Source: Gulosibacter massiliensis
Lineage (GTDB): Bacteria > Actinomycetota > Actinomycetes > Actinomycetales > Microbacteriaceae
Assembly (NCBI GenBank): GCA_945949175.1
Contig: CAMFDU010000005.1
Location: 1 to 53,678 of the forward strand
Direction of reading: 5' to 3'
DNA length: 53,678 bases
The notes under the pieces are model-generated. The model made no database searches. It was not told the origin of the DNA and saw only the letters and a list, made by a program, of their open reading frames with translations. This document shows positions 19,945-28,172 of the stretch, in pieces. Position numbers and translations under genes: made by a program. Position 1 is the stretch's first letter, and the number at the start of each line of letters is the position of its first letter.

Positions 19945-19960
19945 GTTGGAACGCTCCAAC
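19945..19960. promoter_or_regulatory. LacI-type operator upstream of the inositol operon
   Basis: GTTGGAACGCTCCAAC has perfect 6-base arms (GTTGGA/TCCAAC) around a 4-base centre and closely resembles LacI-family operators. It lies between a likely minus-strand promoter (CATACT on the minus strand, 19968-19963) and the iolE-like start, and faces the divergent iolG-like gene. The LacI-family protein at 21019-22029 is the obvious candidate binder. Confidence 0.65.
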
Positions 19961-20021
19961 AAGTATGGCAGACTAAAAGTCCACACCGCAATACATCGAA
20001 GAAGTGCCGAGGAGGTTTGCT

Positions 20022-21014
20022 GTGAAGGTTCTCGTTGTCGGGGCAGGTCGCATGGGGTCCATTCGTGTCGAGGACCTCGTTGCAGACACCCGAATTACTG
20101 AAGTTGCAATCACCAATCGAAGCGACGAGCGTGCTCGAGCCGTCGCGGCCCAATTCGGTGCCACCGTCGTTCCGTGGGAGTCGATGACCGACACCGATGC
20201 CGATGCGGCGGTCGTTGCTGTCGGCACCGACGCACACGAACGTGTTCTGGATGCCGTCCTCCCTCGAGGAATCCCGGTGTTGTGTGAAAAACCCATCGCG
20301 CTGACTCTCGCGGCAACCCAAGCGGCGATTGACGCCGCGAACACACACGGCTCGTCACTTCAGATCGGATTCCAACGACGATTCGATGACGCGATTCGTT
20401 CTGTGTACGACACCATCGAATCGGGTCGCATCGGCACGATGTATTCCCTCACGATGACGGCACACGATTACACCCCAAGTGCTCGCGAGTTCATCGCCGG
20501 CAGTGGCGGGATTTTTCGCGACATGCTCGTGCACGATTTCGATCTCGTTCGTTGGTTGACGGGAAGCGAAGTCGAGACGGTGTTTGCGACAAAGGGCGTG
20601 CTCGCGCACCAGGATTATGCCGATTTCGATGACGCCGACGTCTGTTCCGTCGTCGCCGTCACGACCGGCGGAGTACAGGTGGTCATCACCGGTACGCGTC
20701 ACGGCGCCCTCGGTCAGGACGTCCGACTCGAGGCGTTCGGCTCCAACGACTCGGTGTCCGCTGGACTCAACCCCCGTACGCCGTTGCGAACCGCCGAGGG
20801 CGACCTCGCCCTTAACACCGACCCGTATCGCGGATTCGTGGATCGCTTTCGCGAGGCGTTCCGAAATGAAACACAATCCTTCGTGTCCTTCGCCGCGGGA
20901 GAAATCGCTAACCCGTGCCCGGCCGATTCGGCAGTCGAGAGCTTGCGTATCGCTATCGCGTGTGAGCAATCTGTTGCCACCGGTTCCGCAGTTCGGGTCG
21001 CCGACGTCACCTAG
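20022..21014 (+). CDS. iolG: Inositol 2-dehydrogenase-like Gfo/Idh/MocA protein
   Basis: A 330-residue NAD-dependent dehydrogenase expected to oxidise myo-inositol to 2-keto-myo-inositol, the first step of the pathway. The Rossmann motif VVGAGRMGS and the EKP motif (LCEKPIAL) with catalytic Lys are clear, and DMLVHDFDLVRWL supplies the conserved active-site Asp/His pair. GTG 20022 is chosen because GAGGAGG lies 5 bases upstream and the protein then begins directly at the Rossmann strand; the frame is open from 20004. It is divergent from the iol operon and is followed 4 bases later by the LacI-family gene, so both probably share a promoter. Confidence 0.85.
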   Translation: MKVLVVGAGRMGSIRVEDLVADTRITEVAITNRSDERARAVAAQFGATVVPWESMTDTDADAAVVAVGTDAHERVLDAVLPRGIPVLCEKPIALTLAATQAAIDAANTHGSSLQIGFQRRFDDAIRSVYDTIESGRIGTMYSLTMTAHDYTPSAREFIAGSGGIFRDMLVHDFDLVRWLTGSEVETVFATKGVLAHQDYADFDDADVCSVVAVTTGGVQVVITGTRHGALGQDVRLEAFGSNDSVSAGLNPRTPLRTAEGDLALNTDPYRGFVDRFREAFRNETQSFVSFAAGEIANPCPADSAVESLRIAIACEQSVATGSAVRVADVT

Positions 21015-21018
21015 ACCG

Positions 21019-22029
21019 ATGCCGACCTCACGCCCCACCATCAACGACGTCGCCACTCGAGCGGGCGTGTCAAAGTCGCTCGTTTCGCTCGCCCTCTCTG
21101 GCTCGACGAGGGTCAGTGACGTGAGTCGACAGCGAATCGTGGACGCCGCTGCCGAATTGGGTTACCGCCGAAACGCCGCGGCCAGAAGTCTCGCGGTTCG
21201 TCGAAGCCACACCATCGGAGTGCTCATTCTCGATCTACACAACCCCGTGTTCGCCGAGATCCTCGACGGTGTCCAAATCGAGGTTCGCGAACACGGGTTC
21301 AGCACAATGCTGATTTCGGGAGGGACCGATCCCGAACTCGAGCAAGCGGAAATCGACACGCTACTGCAATTCCAGGTGGAGGGACTCATTCTCATCGCGC
21401 ATCGATTGCCCGCTTCGGTACTCAAGGTCATCGCCTCGGAAGTGCCAACGGTCGTCGTGACCCGTGACGATATCGCGGTCCCCAACATGGACTCCGTTTC
21501 GAATGACGATGTTGCCGGGGCGAGAATGGCGGTTGATCATCTCGTCGGATTGGGGCATTCCCGAATCGTCCATTTGAGCGGCGGTGACAATCCGGTCTCG
21601 CACGCGCGAGCCGAGGGATATCGCCTCGCGATGACCCAACACGGATTGGCCGACCACATTCGCGTCGTGCCAGGTGGGCTGACGGACGCGAAGGGGTACG
21701 CGGCGGCTGGCGAGGCGCTGTCGTCGTCGCCCACGGCCCTTTTTGTCGCGAACGACGTTGCAGCAATCGGTGCAATCGCTGCGGTAGAGAACGCGAGTTT
21801 GCGAATTCCGGAGGACATTTCGGTCATCGGGTATGACGGCATCCGAATTGGAGGCATGCGCCGCCTCAACCTCACGACAATCGCACAACCGCTTGCGGAC
21901 CTTGGCCGACTCGCGGCCCAGCAATTACTCAATCGGATCAACAACCGCAACGCGCCGGCCAATCGTCAACACGTATCGGCGACCCTGGTGGTTCGAGGGA
22001 CCACCGGCCCCGTAGCACTTACGACTTAG
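21019..22029 (+). CDS. LacI-family transcriptional regulator
   Basis: A 336-residue regulator. The N-terminal helix-turn-helix TINDVATRAGVSKSLVSLAL and hinge-region RRNAAARSLAVRRSHTIG are typical of LacI/GalR, followed by a periplasmic-binding-protein-like effector domain ending in VIGYDGIRIGGM and TTIAQPL. The longer open frame upstream overlaps iolG in another frame and is not real. Its place after iolG and the nearby palindrome at 19945-19960 make it the likely repressor of the inositol genes, with inositol or a breakdown product as inducer. The last 11 bases overlap the convergent acetoacetyl-CoA synthetase gene. Confidence 0.9.
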   Translation: MPTSRPTINDVATRAGVSKSLVSLALSGSTRVSDVSRQRIVDAAAELGYRRNAAARSLAVRRSHTIGVLILDLHNPVFAEILDGVQIEVREHGFSTMLISGGTDPELEQAEIDTLLQFQVEGLILIAHRLPASVLKVIASEVPTVVVTRDDIAVPNMDSVSNDDVAGARMAVDHLVGLGHSRIVHLSGGDNPVSHARAEGYRLAMTQHGLADHIRVVPGGLTDAKGYAAAGEALSSSPTALFVANDVAAIGAIAAVENASLRIPEDISVIGYDGIRIGGMRRLNLTTIAQPLADLGRLAAQQLLNRINNRNAPANRQHVSATLVVRGTTGPVALTT

Positions 22030-23875
22030 ACGCGGCTGTCCAGTCGCGAAACCAGGTGAGGCATTCAGGGTTGGCGAGCGATGACGTGTCGCGTTCCGGA
22101 CGCCCCGTCACAATGTCGGCGACTGCCAGCTCGGTCATCTTGCCGCTTCGGGTTCGAGGCAGTTCGGGAACCTCGACAATAACGGCCGGCACGTGTCTCG
22201 GGCTTGCCTGGGTTCGAAGCGCGCTTCGAACAAGCCCCTCCATCTCGACAGAGAGGGGTTGGTCGAGCACGACGAACAGCACAACGCGCGCATCATCGCC
22301 ATGGGGCTGTTCGATTGCCATCGCCTCCAGTACGCCTGGAATCGACAAGACGACGCGGTAAATCTCTGCGGTCCCGATGCGAACCCCCTTGACGTTGAGG
22401 GTTGCGTCTAATCGTCCCAAAATTTCGAATCCGGCCGATGGCGTTCGGCGAGCGAAATCGCCATGGGCCCACAATCCGGGAAATCGATCGAAGTACGCAC
22501 CGTGACGCCGAGAACCGTCCGTGTCCCCCCAAAAGGCGAGCGGCACGGACGGAAACGGCGTCCGGCACACCAGTTCACCTTCTTCGGATACATCGGCTTC
22601 GGTCCCATCCGACCGCAGGACCGTGACATCGAGTCCAAGCGCAGGACCCTGAATTTCGCCACGGATGACGGGTTCGGTGTCGACTCCCAGCACGAGACAG
22701 CCGCACAGGTCGGTACCCCCCGCGATGGATGCAACGTGCACATCGGGGGACACCGCATCGGCCACCCAGTCATAGCCGGTCGCCGCAAGCGGGGAACCAG
22801 TGGACGCGATTGTTCGAAGCGAGGGCAGGTTGAATTTCTGGCGAGGCTCGAGCGCAGCACGACGCCACGAGTCGATCAGTGCCGCGGAAACTCCGAGGAA
22901 GGTCAGGCGTTCCTCGTGCGCAATACTCCACAATCGAGAGATGTCGGGGTAACCGGGGCTACCGTCGCACAACACGATCGTCGCACCACGTCCGAGGCCG
23001 CACACCAACCAGTTCCACATCATCCAACCGCATGTTGTCGCGTACAGCATGGTGTCGCCGGGGCGCACATCGAGGTGGTAGCCCTGTTCACTGAGAACCT
23101 TCAACATCACGCCCGCGGCCGAATGGACGATGCACTTAGGGCGCCCTGTTGTTCCGCTCGAAAACAAAATGAATCCTGGGTGGTTGAACGGAAGAGGAGT
23201 TGGCGCTAATTCGGCGTCACGATGCGGGGAAAGCCAATTTTCCCAAGTCGGGTACGTGTCACTTGCACCGATGACCACGACGGTGGTGAGCGTCGGTAAC
23301 TCACTGACTACGTGTTCGATCGATTCGGCAAGTTGGACTTCTTTGCCGCCATAGCGGTAGGACGCTGAGGTTAAGAGGACGGTCGGTTCGATTTGGCCGA
23401 ACCGATCAACCAGTGCGGCCGGACCGAAATCCGTTGATGCCGTGCTGACGACTGCACCAATCGACAGGGCGCCAAGAGCAAAGATTACCGTTTCCGTGAT
23501 GTTCGGGGTCCACGCGACGACACGCTCACCGACTCGAACCCCTGAGGCGCGGAGGGCAGCCGCGCAGGCAGCCACATGCGCCCGGAGTTCCCCTCGAGTA
23601 AACGAACGCCGCGAAGAGTTTTCGGCGTGCGCGATTAGCGCCTCGAACGACGGATCCCCGGCCAACAAAGAGTCAACAATATTGAGTCGCGCGTCGGGGA
23701 ACCATTCCGTCCCTTCGAACCCGCTCCCACGTGTCGTCCGCTCGCCTTGCGTGCCTACGATTCCCAGGTCGTCCCACGCTTCGCGCCAGAATTCGTCGGG
23801 GTTGTCAATCGACCACCGATGCAGCTCTCGGAAACTGACGAAACCGTGACGCGTGAGCGCGCTGTCCATGAGCAT
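22019..23875 (-). CDS. Acetoacetyl-CoA synthetase
   Basis: A 618-residue ANL-superfamily ligase that activates acetoacetate with ATP and CoA. The N-terminus (LHRWSIDNPDEFW, then WFPDARLNIVDSLL) matches the acetoacetate-CoA ligase/acetyl-CoA synthetase group. The phosphate-binding SSGTTGRPK is at 239-247, the segment ASTGSPL and the later GRLDATLNVKGVRIG hinge are present, and a C-terminal RTRSGKMTEL carries the adenylation Lys. AGGA lies 7 bases before the ATG. It follows ridA on the same strand after 30 bases, so the two are probably cotranscribed. A different short or branched acid substrate is possible. Confidence 0.85.
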   Translation of the reverse strand: MLMDSALTRHGFVSFRELHRWSIDNPDEFWREAWDDLGIVGTQGERTTRGSGFEGTEWFPDARLNIVDSLLAGDPSFEALIAHAENSSRRSFTRGELRAHVAACAAALRASGVRVGERVVAWTPNITETVIFALGALSIGAVVSTASTDFGPAALVDRFGQIEPTVLLTSASYRYGGKEVQLAESIEHVVSELPTLTTVVVIGASDTYPTWENWLSPHRDAELAPTPLPFNHPGFILFSSGTTGRPKCIVHSAAGVMLKVLSEQGYHLDVRPGDTMLYATTCGWMMWNWLVCGLGRGATIVLCDGSPGYPDISRLWSIAHEERLTFLGVSAALIDSWRRAALEPRQKFNLPSLRTIASTGSPLAATGYDWVADAVSPDVHVASIAGGTDLCGCLVLGVDTEPVIRGEIQGPALGLDVTVLRSDGTEADVSEEGELVCRTPFPSVPLAFWGDTDGSRRHGAYFDRFPGLWAHGDFARRTPSAGFEILGRLDATLNVKGVRIGTAEIYRVVLSIPGVLEAMAIEQPHGDDARVVLFVVLDQPLSVEMEGLVRSALRTQASPRHVPAVIVEVPELPRTRSGKMTELAVADIVTGRPERDTSSLANPECLTWFRDWTAASKS

Positions 23876-23905
23876 GAGCGAATCCTATCGAGCAAGCTCC
23901 ATGGG

Positions 23906-24292
23906 TCAGACCTTGTACGAGTCGACCTCGATTTCGACCAGCATGTTGGGGTCGATGAATTCTAGGCCTGCAATCATTGTCGCGGCGGGCTTGATCGCGC
24001 CAAATACCTCGCCATGTGCCTTGCCCACAGCGTCCATGTCGGACGCGTTCGCTAAAAACATGCGGGTGCGAACGATGTCGGTGACGGAATGCCCAGCCTC
24101 GGCTAGCGCAGTTCGGATGATGTCAAACGCAACCTTCGCCTGACCATACGCATCGCCCGCATGTTGGAGTTCGCCGTTGACCGTGGCTGTTGTCCCTGAA
24201 ACGTAAACCGACGGACCGGCGACGGTCGCTCGAGAGTAGCCAATGAGGTCTTCCCACGGACCTCCAGAAGAAATCAGTTTGTCAGCAGCCAT
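23906..24292 (-). CDS. RidA-family protein
   Basis: A 128-residue YjgF/YER057c/UK114-family protein. The family hydrolyses reactive enamine/imine intermediates or acts in diverse degradations, usually as a trimer. The segment GYSRATVAGPSVYVSGTT and the conserved Arg in VRTRMFLANASDMDAV are present. ATG 24292 is chosen because GAAAGGA stands about 8 bases upstream and the family starts here; the frame is open from 24319. It may protect or serve the neighbouring acyl-CoA pathway, but there is no direct sign of a substrate. Confidence 0.9.
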   Translation of the reverse strand: MAADKLISSGGPWEDLIGYSRATVAGPSVYVSGTTATVNGELQHAGDAYGQAKVAFDIIRTALAEAGHSVTDIVRTRMFLANASDMDAVGKAHGEVFGAIKPAATMIAGLEFIDPNMLVEIEVDSYKV

Positions 24293-24345
24293 GGTCGAGT
24301 CCTTTCGCCGTCGTGTCACACTATTGTCGCTCAGAGGCGAAGGGT

Positions 24346-25092
24346 TTAGGCAACGGGAATGCTATTGACGAGGTGCTGAACTTGCCATTCGAGAGCCGCG
24401 TTCGCTAAATCGACAATTTCCTTTGGCTGGCCGAAGACATCCATTCGTCCTGACATCCACATCACCGCTCCCGCGGTCGCTGTGCCGATGTTCGATGCGT
24501 GAAAAACCGCCGTGGGATTTTGCGTCATAATTTCGTTCGCAAACGCTTCCCGATCGGGACGGCTTTCGGAAACAGTCCCTTTCTGGAGGTCGAGGACCAA
24601 CTGTGTAATGAACATGAGGTTTCGAAAAAAGCTATTTTCGAAAGAGTCCCCCGCACGCGCAAGTGCAATTGTGGGTGATTCGAAGGAATGGAAAGGGTAA
24701 TTGAGAACTTGGGTCCAGCCGCCTAACTGCCGACCACAAACCACGCGGGCCTTGATGTATGCCTCGAGCCTCGCGCGTGGATTGCGATCTGCGGCCTCGG
24801 TCGCATCAATCAACTCGAGTGAATAATTCTGATGAACCCTCTCTGCACACTCCGCGATGAGTCCGTCGCGGGAACCGAAATGGTGATTAACCATCGCAAC
24901 CGAATAACCGAGCATTTTTGCGACAGTCGTAATCTTGAACTGATTCAGCCCGAGTTTACGAACGAGGTGAATAGAAAGCCACAGGAATTGGTCGCGCTGC
25001 GAAGGTTCGGAAAATCCGGTGAGGTCCCGCCAAAAATTGTCCGTCAACGACGGATCTGCCACTGGCCTGGTTCCCTTGGGAGGTCTACCCAT
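24346..25092 (-). CDS. TetR-family transcriptional regulator
   Basis: A 248-residue regulator. The N-terminal DNA-binding segment (QFKITTVAKMLGYSVAMVNHHFGSRDGLIAECAERV, about residues 52-87) is the TetR helix-turn-helix with its characteristic HHFGSRDGL in place of the usual YYHF. The rest is an unassigned ligand-binding domain, longer than in the smallest TetR proteins. It is divergent from an SDR gene and upstream of ridA and acetoacetyl-CoA synthetase on its own strand, so it may control either set. A small palindrome (25101-25112) lies just upstream of its start. Confidence 0.85.
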   Translation of the reverse strand: MGRPPKGTRPVADPSLTDNFWRDLTGFSEPSQRDQFLWLSIHLVRKLGLNQFKITTVAKMLGYSVAMVNHHFGSRDGLIAECAERVHQNYSLELIDATEAADRNPRARLEAYIKARVVCGRQLGGWTQVLNYPFHSFESPTIALARAGDSFENSFFRNLMFITQLVLDLQKGTVSESRPDREAFANEIMTQNPTAVFHASNIGTATAGAVMWMSGRMDVFGQPKEIVDLANAALEWQVQHLVNSIPVA

Positions 25093-25100
25093 GTCAAAAT

Positions 25101-25112
25101 ACTAACATTAGT
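25101..25112. promoter_or_regulatory. Short palindrome, possible TetR operator
   Basis: ACTAACATTAGT has 5-base arms around CA, in an AT-rich patch 9 bases upstream of the TetR-family start, within the TetR/SDR divergent gap. The position suits autoregulation, but the repeat is short. Confidence 0.3.
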
Positions 25113-25177
25113 TCGGTTATTTTGTGCGCCAGTCTTGTGGCGGAAAGCCCAATGGCACCAGCCACTAGAGTTTCGGA

Positions 25178-25960
25178 ATGGTGGAAAAACGACCGACGGC
25201 ACTCATTACTGGCGCGAGCAGTGGAATAGGCGCAGTGTTCGCGCGTGAATACGCATCACGCGGACACGATCTTGTCATCGCCGCACGACGAACCAATCGA
25301 CTGGACGCGCTTGCCGCAGAAATCACGGCGACCCATGGTGTCAGCGTTCGGGTGATTGCATCCGACCTTTCGGTTCCCGGCGCGGCACAAAAACTTGCGG
25401 ACGCTGTCGGAAAGACGCCGATCGACGTTCTCATCAACAATTCGGGGTGGGGGCAGATTGGCGCATTCGCTGCCGAGGACCTTGACGGTATCGTCGACGA
25501 AATCAACGTCAACATTGTGTCCCTGACGCAGTTGTCCAGGCTATTCGTGGCGCCCATGATCGAACGCGGCCGTGGGACAATCATCAACATCGCGTCCACG
25601 GCGGCGTACCAACCCGTCCCCAACATGTCGGTTTATGCGGCGACGAAAGCATACGTATTGTCGTTCACTGAAGCGCTCTGGGGCGAATTGCAGGGAACCG
25701 GCGTAACGGTGCTCGCCGTCTCCCCTGGAGGGACGGCAACCGAGTTCTTTGATGTCGCGGGGGGTCGATCAATGGGGGGCGCTCTGATGACTCCGACCCA
25801 AGTGGTCACCACTGCAATGTCGGCTCTCGAGGCAAAGTCCCCTGCCCCCAGCGTCATCGTCGGTGCGGCAAACCGCGTCATGGCCATGGCTGGACGATTT
25901 GTTCCCCGTCGCTACCTCATCGCTGTCGCCAAAAGCTTGATGAAATCCAGTCACTCATAA
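25178..25960 (+). CDS. Short-chain dehydrogenase/reductase
   Basis: A 260-residue classical SDR. The cofactor motif TGASSGIG is at residues 10-17, with R/RTNR following strand 2 suggesting NADP(H). The active site is N (NNSG), S (IASTAAYQ) and YxxxK (YAATK). The group is typical of the DltE/YqjQ-like SDRs, whose substrates are usually unknown. It is divergent from the TetR gene, an arrangement that often means the regulator controls the dehydrogenase. A TAGAGT box ends 6 bases before the ATG, and no Shine-Dalgarno is seen. Confidence 0.9.
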   Translation: MVEKRPTALITGASSGIGAVFAREYASRGHDLVIAARRTNRLDALAAEITATHGVSVRVIASDLSVPGAAQKLADAVGKTPIDVLINNSGWGQIGAFAAEDLDGIVDEINVNIVSLTQLSRLFVAPMIERGRGTIINIASTAAYQPVPNMSVYAATKAYVLSFTEALWGELQGTGVTVLAVSPGGTATEFFDVAGGRSMGGALMTPTQVVTTAMSALEAKSPAPSVIVGAANRVMAMAGRFVPRRYLIAVAKSLMKSSHS

Positions 25961-26069
25961 ACTCGTCAAGAGAAATCTCACCAGTTTCTCCGTTGGATTT
26001 GCAGGCGTTTCTTCAGCCGCGTGCCGCAAGTTACTTCTTCGTCGAACTCGACTGATAATGTCGAGCCCC

Positions 26070-27236
26070 ATGAGCCGACATATTCGCCACGTCGCGATGT
26101 TCGTGGCCGTTGCTGCAATTTTCGCGTTGAGCGGCTGCGCTCCCTATCTTGATGTCGAACCGTTGAACGATGAACCTTTGGCGGAATCGCCGACTCCGAA
26201 TCCGACGACGGCGACCGATTCAATCGATGACGAACGCCCATATGATTCCGCCGACCCCACAACCTGGACCGATAGACAACTCGTCGCCCAGACAATCTTT
26301 AAGTGTGCGTCGGTGTCGAACATCGGTGCCTTATCGCAAGAAGTTCGCAAAGGTCTCGGCGGAGTGGTGCTACTCGGAGGTGTTGCACCGAACAATCTTG
26401 CTCGACAAATCACCACATTGGTCGCGCGCTCGGGGGACCGCGTTCCGCCTCTCATTGCCAGCGACGAGGAAGGTGGGGCTGTCCAACGTCTCGCCAATGT
26501 GATTTACCCGCTCCGATCAGCAGAAACCATGGGAACCTGGACTGAATCCGAGGTTAACCGCACTGCAGCGAAGTACGGGAAGGCGATGAAGAAACTCGGT
26601 GTCGACATGGCGTTGTCGCCTGTCGCTGACCTCGACAGCCCCGGACGCTTCATCGGAAGCCAATCGCGGTCGTTCTCGTCCACCCCGTCGGGTGCCGCGC
26701 GTTCAGCTATAGCGTGGGCAACGGGACTCGAATCAGTCGGAGTTGCACCCGTCTTTAAGCATTGGCCCGGTCACGGACGCGCGACCGACACTCACTATTC
26801 ACCTGGCATCATTCCGGCCTACGGTCAACTTAAAGACTCCGACCTCGTCCCGTTCGATCGAGCGATTGCGGCGGGCTTCACTGCCGTAATGGTTGGACAC
26901 CTGCAATCGAAAGGATTGACGGAACGCGGAGTTCCAGCGACTCGATCACCAAAGGCGCTCGCAATTCTTCGCAATCAAATCGGCCCAGACGGTCTGATCA
27001 TTACCGATGCGCTGGAAATGGAGGCCGCGCTCGTCGGAGTCAATCGTCGGTCGGGTGAGGTGGTGCGCGCCTCTCTCGATGCGGGCGTGGATATTGCGTT
27101 AATCTGCAGCAGTCCGCCAGACATCGTGAAGCGCGTCGTTTCAAAGATTTCTCCGGACGGGCTCACCCGTGATGAATTGATTGCCAAAGTGGTGCGCATT
27201 TTGGCGTGGAAGACACAGTTTGGCGTTATCGGTTAG
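26070..27236 (+). CDS. Glycoside hydrolase family 3 lipoprotein (NagZ-like)
   Basis: An exported lipoprotein with a signal sequence ending in ALSGC, the lipid-modified Cys being about residue 23 from this start. The catalytic domain shows the NagZ-type loop KHWPGHG with DTH six residues on (the His-Asp acid/base dyad) and the nucleophile Asp in IITDALEMEA. It is expected to remove N-acetylglucosamine or related beta-linked residues from peptidoglycan fragments outside the membrane. A GATAAT box at 26054-26059 overlaps the alternative ATG at 26058, so ATG 26070 is preferred and the transcript may be nearly leaderless. It stands alone, convergent with the EamA transporter. Confidence 0.88.
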   Translation: MSRHIRHVAMFVAVAAIFALSGCAPYLDVEPLNDEPLAESPTPNPTTATDSIDDERPYDSADPTTWTDRQLVAQTIFKCASVSNIGALSQEVRKGLGGVVLLGGVAPNNLARQITTLVARSGDRVPPLIASDEEGGAVQRLANVIYPLRSAETMGTWTESEVNRTAAKYGKAMKKLGVDMALSPVADLDSPGRFIGSQSRSFSSTPSGAARSAIAWATGLESVGVAPVFKHWPGHGRATDTHYSPGIIPAYGQLKDSDLVPFDRAIAAGFTAVMVGHLQSKGLTERGVPATRSPKALAILRNQIGPDGLIITDALEMEAALVGVNRRSGEVVRASLDAGVDIALICSSPPDIVKRVVSKISPDGLTRDELIAKVVRILAWKTQFGVIG

Positions 27237-27251
27237 CCGGTTTGTCCCCCA

Positions 27252-28172
27252 CTATTCGAAGTGCCCGAGAGGGTGCACGGGGATAATCTCGCCTTTGGCT
27301 GGTTTGCGCCGTGTAGGCCATTCCGCAATCAGCATTGCGGCAATCATGATGCACCCGCCGATGATGGTGCGAACAGCGAGTGTTTCTTGACCCACCGCTA
27401 CAGAAAGGCCCGCGGCCCAAGGGACCTCGGCCGTGAGGATGATTGCGACGCGGGAGGAGTCCATTTTGGACTGCGCCCAGGTCTGTAGGAGGAAGGCGAG
27501 GGCAGTCGCGAACACCGCGGTGACAAGCACCGCAATCCACACGTCGGTGTCTGGCGGAGCGACATATCCGTCGCCGTCCGCAAAGGTCAGGACTGCGGTG
27601 AAGATCGCCACAACGACAATCTGGACCACAGTGAGCGCGTAGGTATCGTGACCGGGTGCCCAGCGACCTAAGACAACGATGTGGAGAGCGAAAAAGAGTG
27701 CCCCCACGATGATCCAGATCTCTCCGATGCCAATCCCGAACGAGTTCAACGAGATAATCCCGAGCCCGGTCAACCCGAGAACGGCAGCGATGATGACCTT
27801 GCGATTAAGCGGTTGTCGAAACAGCAGCCACGCCAGCAACGGCGTTCCGACCACATAAAGGCCCGTGAGGAATCCCGTGATTGCGGCGGTTGCATAGTGC
27901 AGTCCGATGGTTTGTGCGACATAGCCGACAGCGAGGACGACTCCCGCGACGCCTCCGGTCCACCACACTCGTGGGGTGATGTTCGACAGGACCGGCGGGC
28001 GAACGAGTATCAGAATGATTGCCGCGATGACGAACCGCGTGGCAAGGAAATCGGGGACCGGCTGGCGTTCAATCGCCGGCTTCATGAGCACGAACGAGGC
28101 TCCCCACGCGGCGGTCACACCGAAAAGGGCGAGGACGGCAAGTCGGCCGTCGGCGCTCGGAGTCCGATTCAC
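27252..28172 (-). CDS. EamA/DMT-family transporter
   Basis: A 306-residue protein with about ten hydrophobic helices and two EamA repeats, beginning with the typical FGVTAAWGASFVLMKPAI and showing the second-repeat ending LTAEVPWAAGLS with a conserved Glu. Such proteins export or import small metabolites; the substrate is not predictable. GTG 28172 is chosen because it overlaps the TGA of the upstream SDR/DUF2867 gene (GTGA) and the hydrophobic repeat begins soon after. The 28 residues upstream in the open frame are not membrane-like. Confidence 0.88.
   Translation of the reverse strand: MNRTPSADGRLAVLALFGVTAAWGASFVLMKPAIERQPVPDFLATRFVIAAIILILVRPPVLSNITPRVWWTGGVAGVVLAVGYVAQTIGLHYATAAITGFLTGLYVVGTPLLAWLLFRQPLNRKVIIAAVLGLTGLGIISLNSFGIGIGEIWIIVGALFFALHIVVLGRWAPGHDTYALTVVQIVVVAIFTAVLTFADGDGYVAPPDTDVWIAVLVTAVFATALAFLLQTWAQSKMDSSRVAIILTAEVPWAAGLSVAVGQETLAVRTIIGGCIMIAAMLIAEWPTRRKPAKGEIIPVHPLGHFE

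Noticed and set aside
20584-21018. Long N-terminal extension of the LacI-family protein
   Set aside because: It overlaps iolG in another frame and reads as a Ser/Pro/Arg-rich shadow; the LacI fold starts at ATG 21019.
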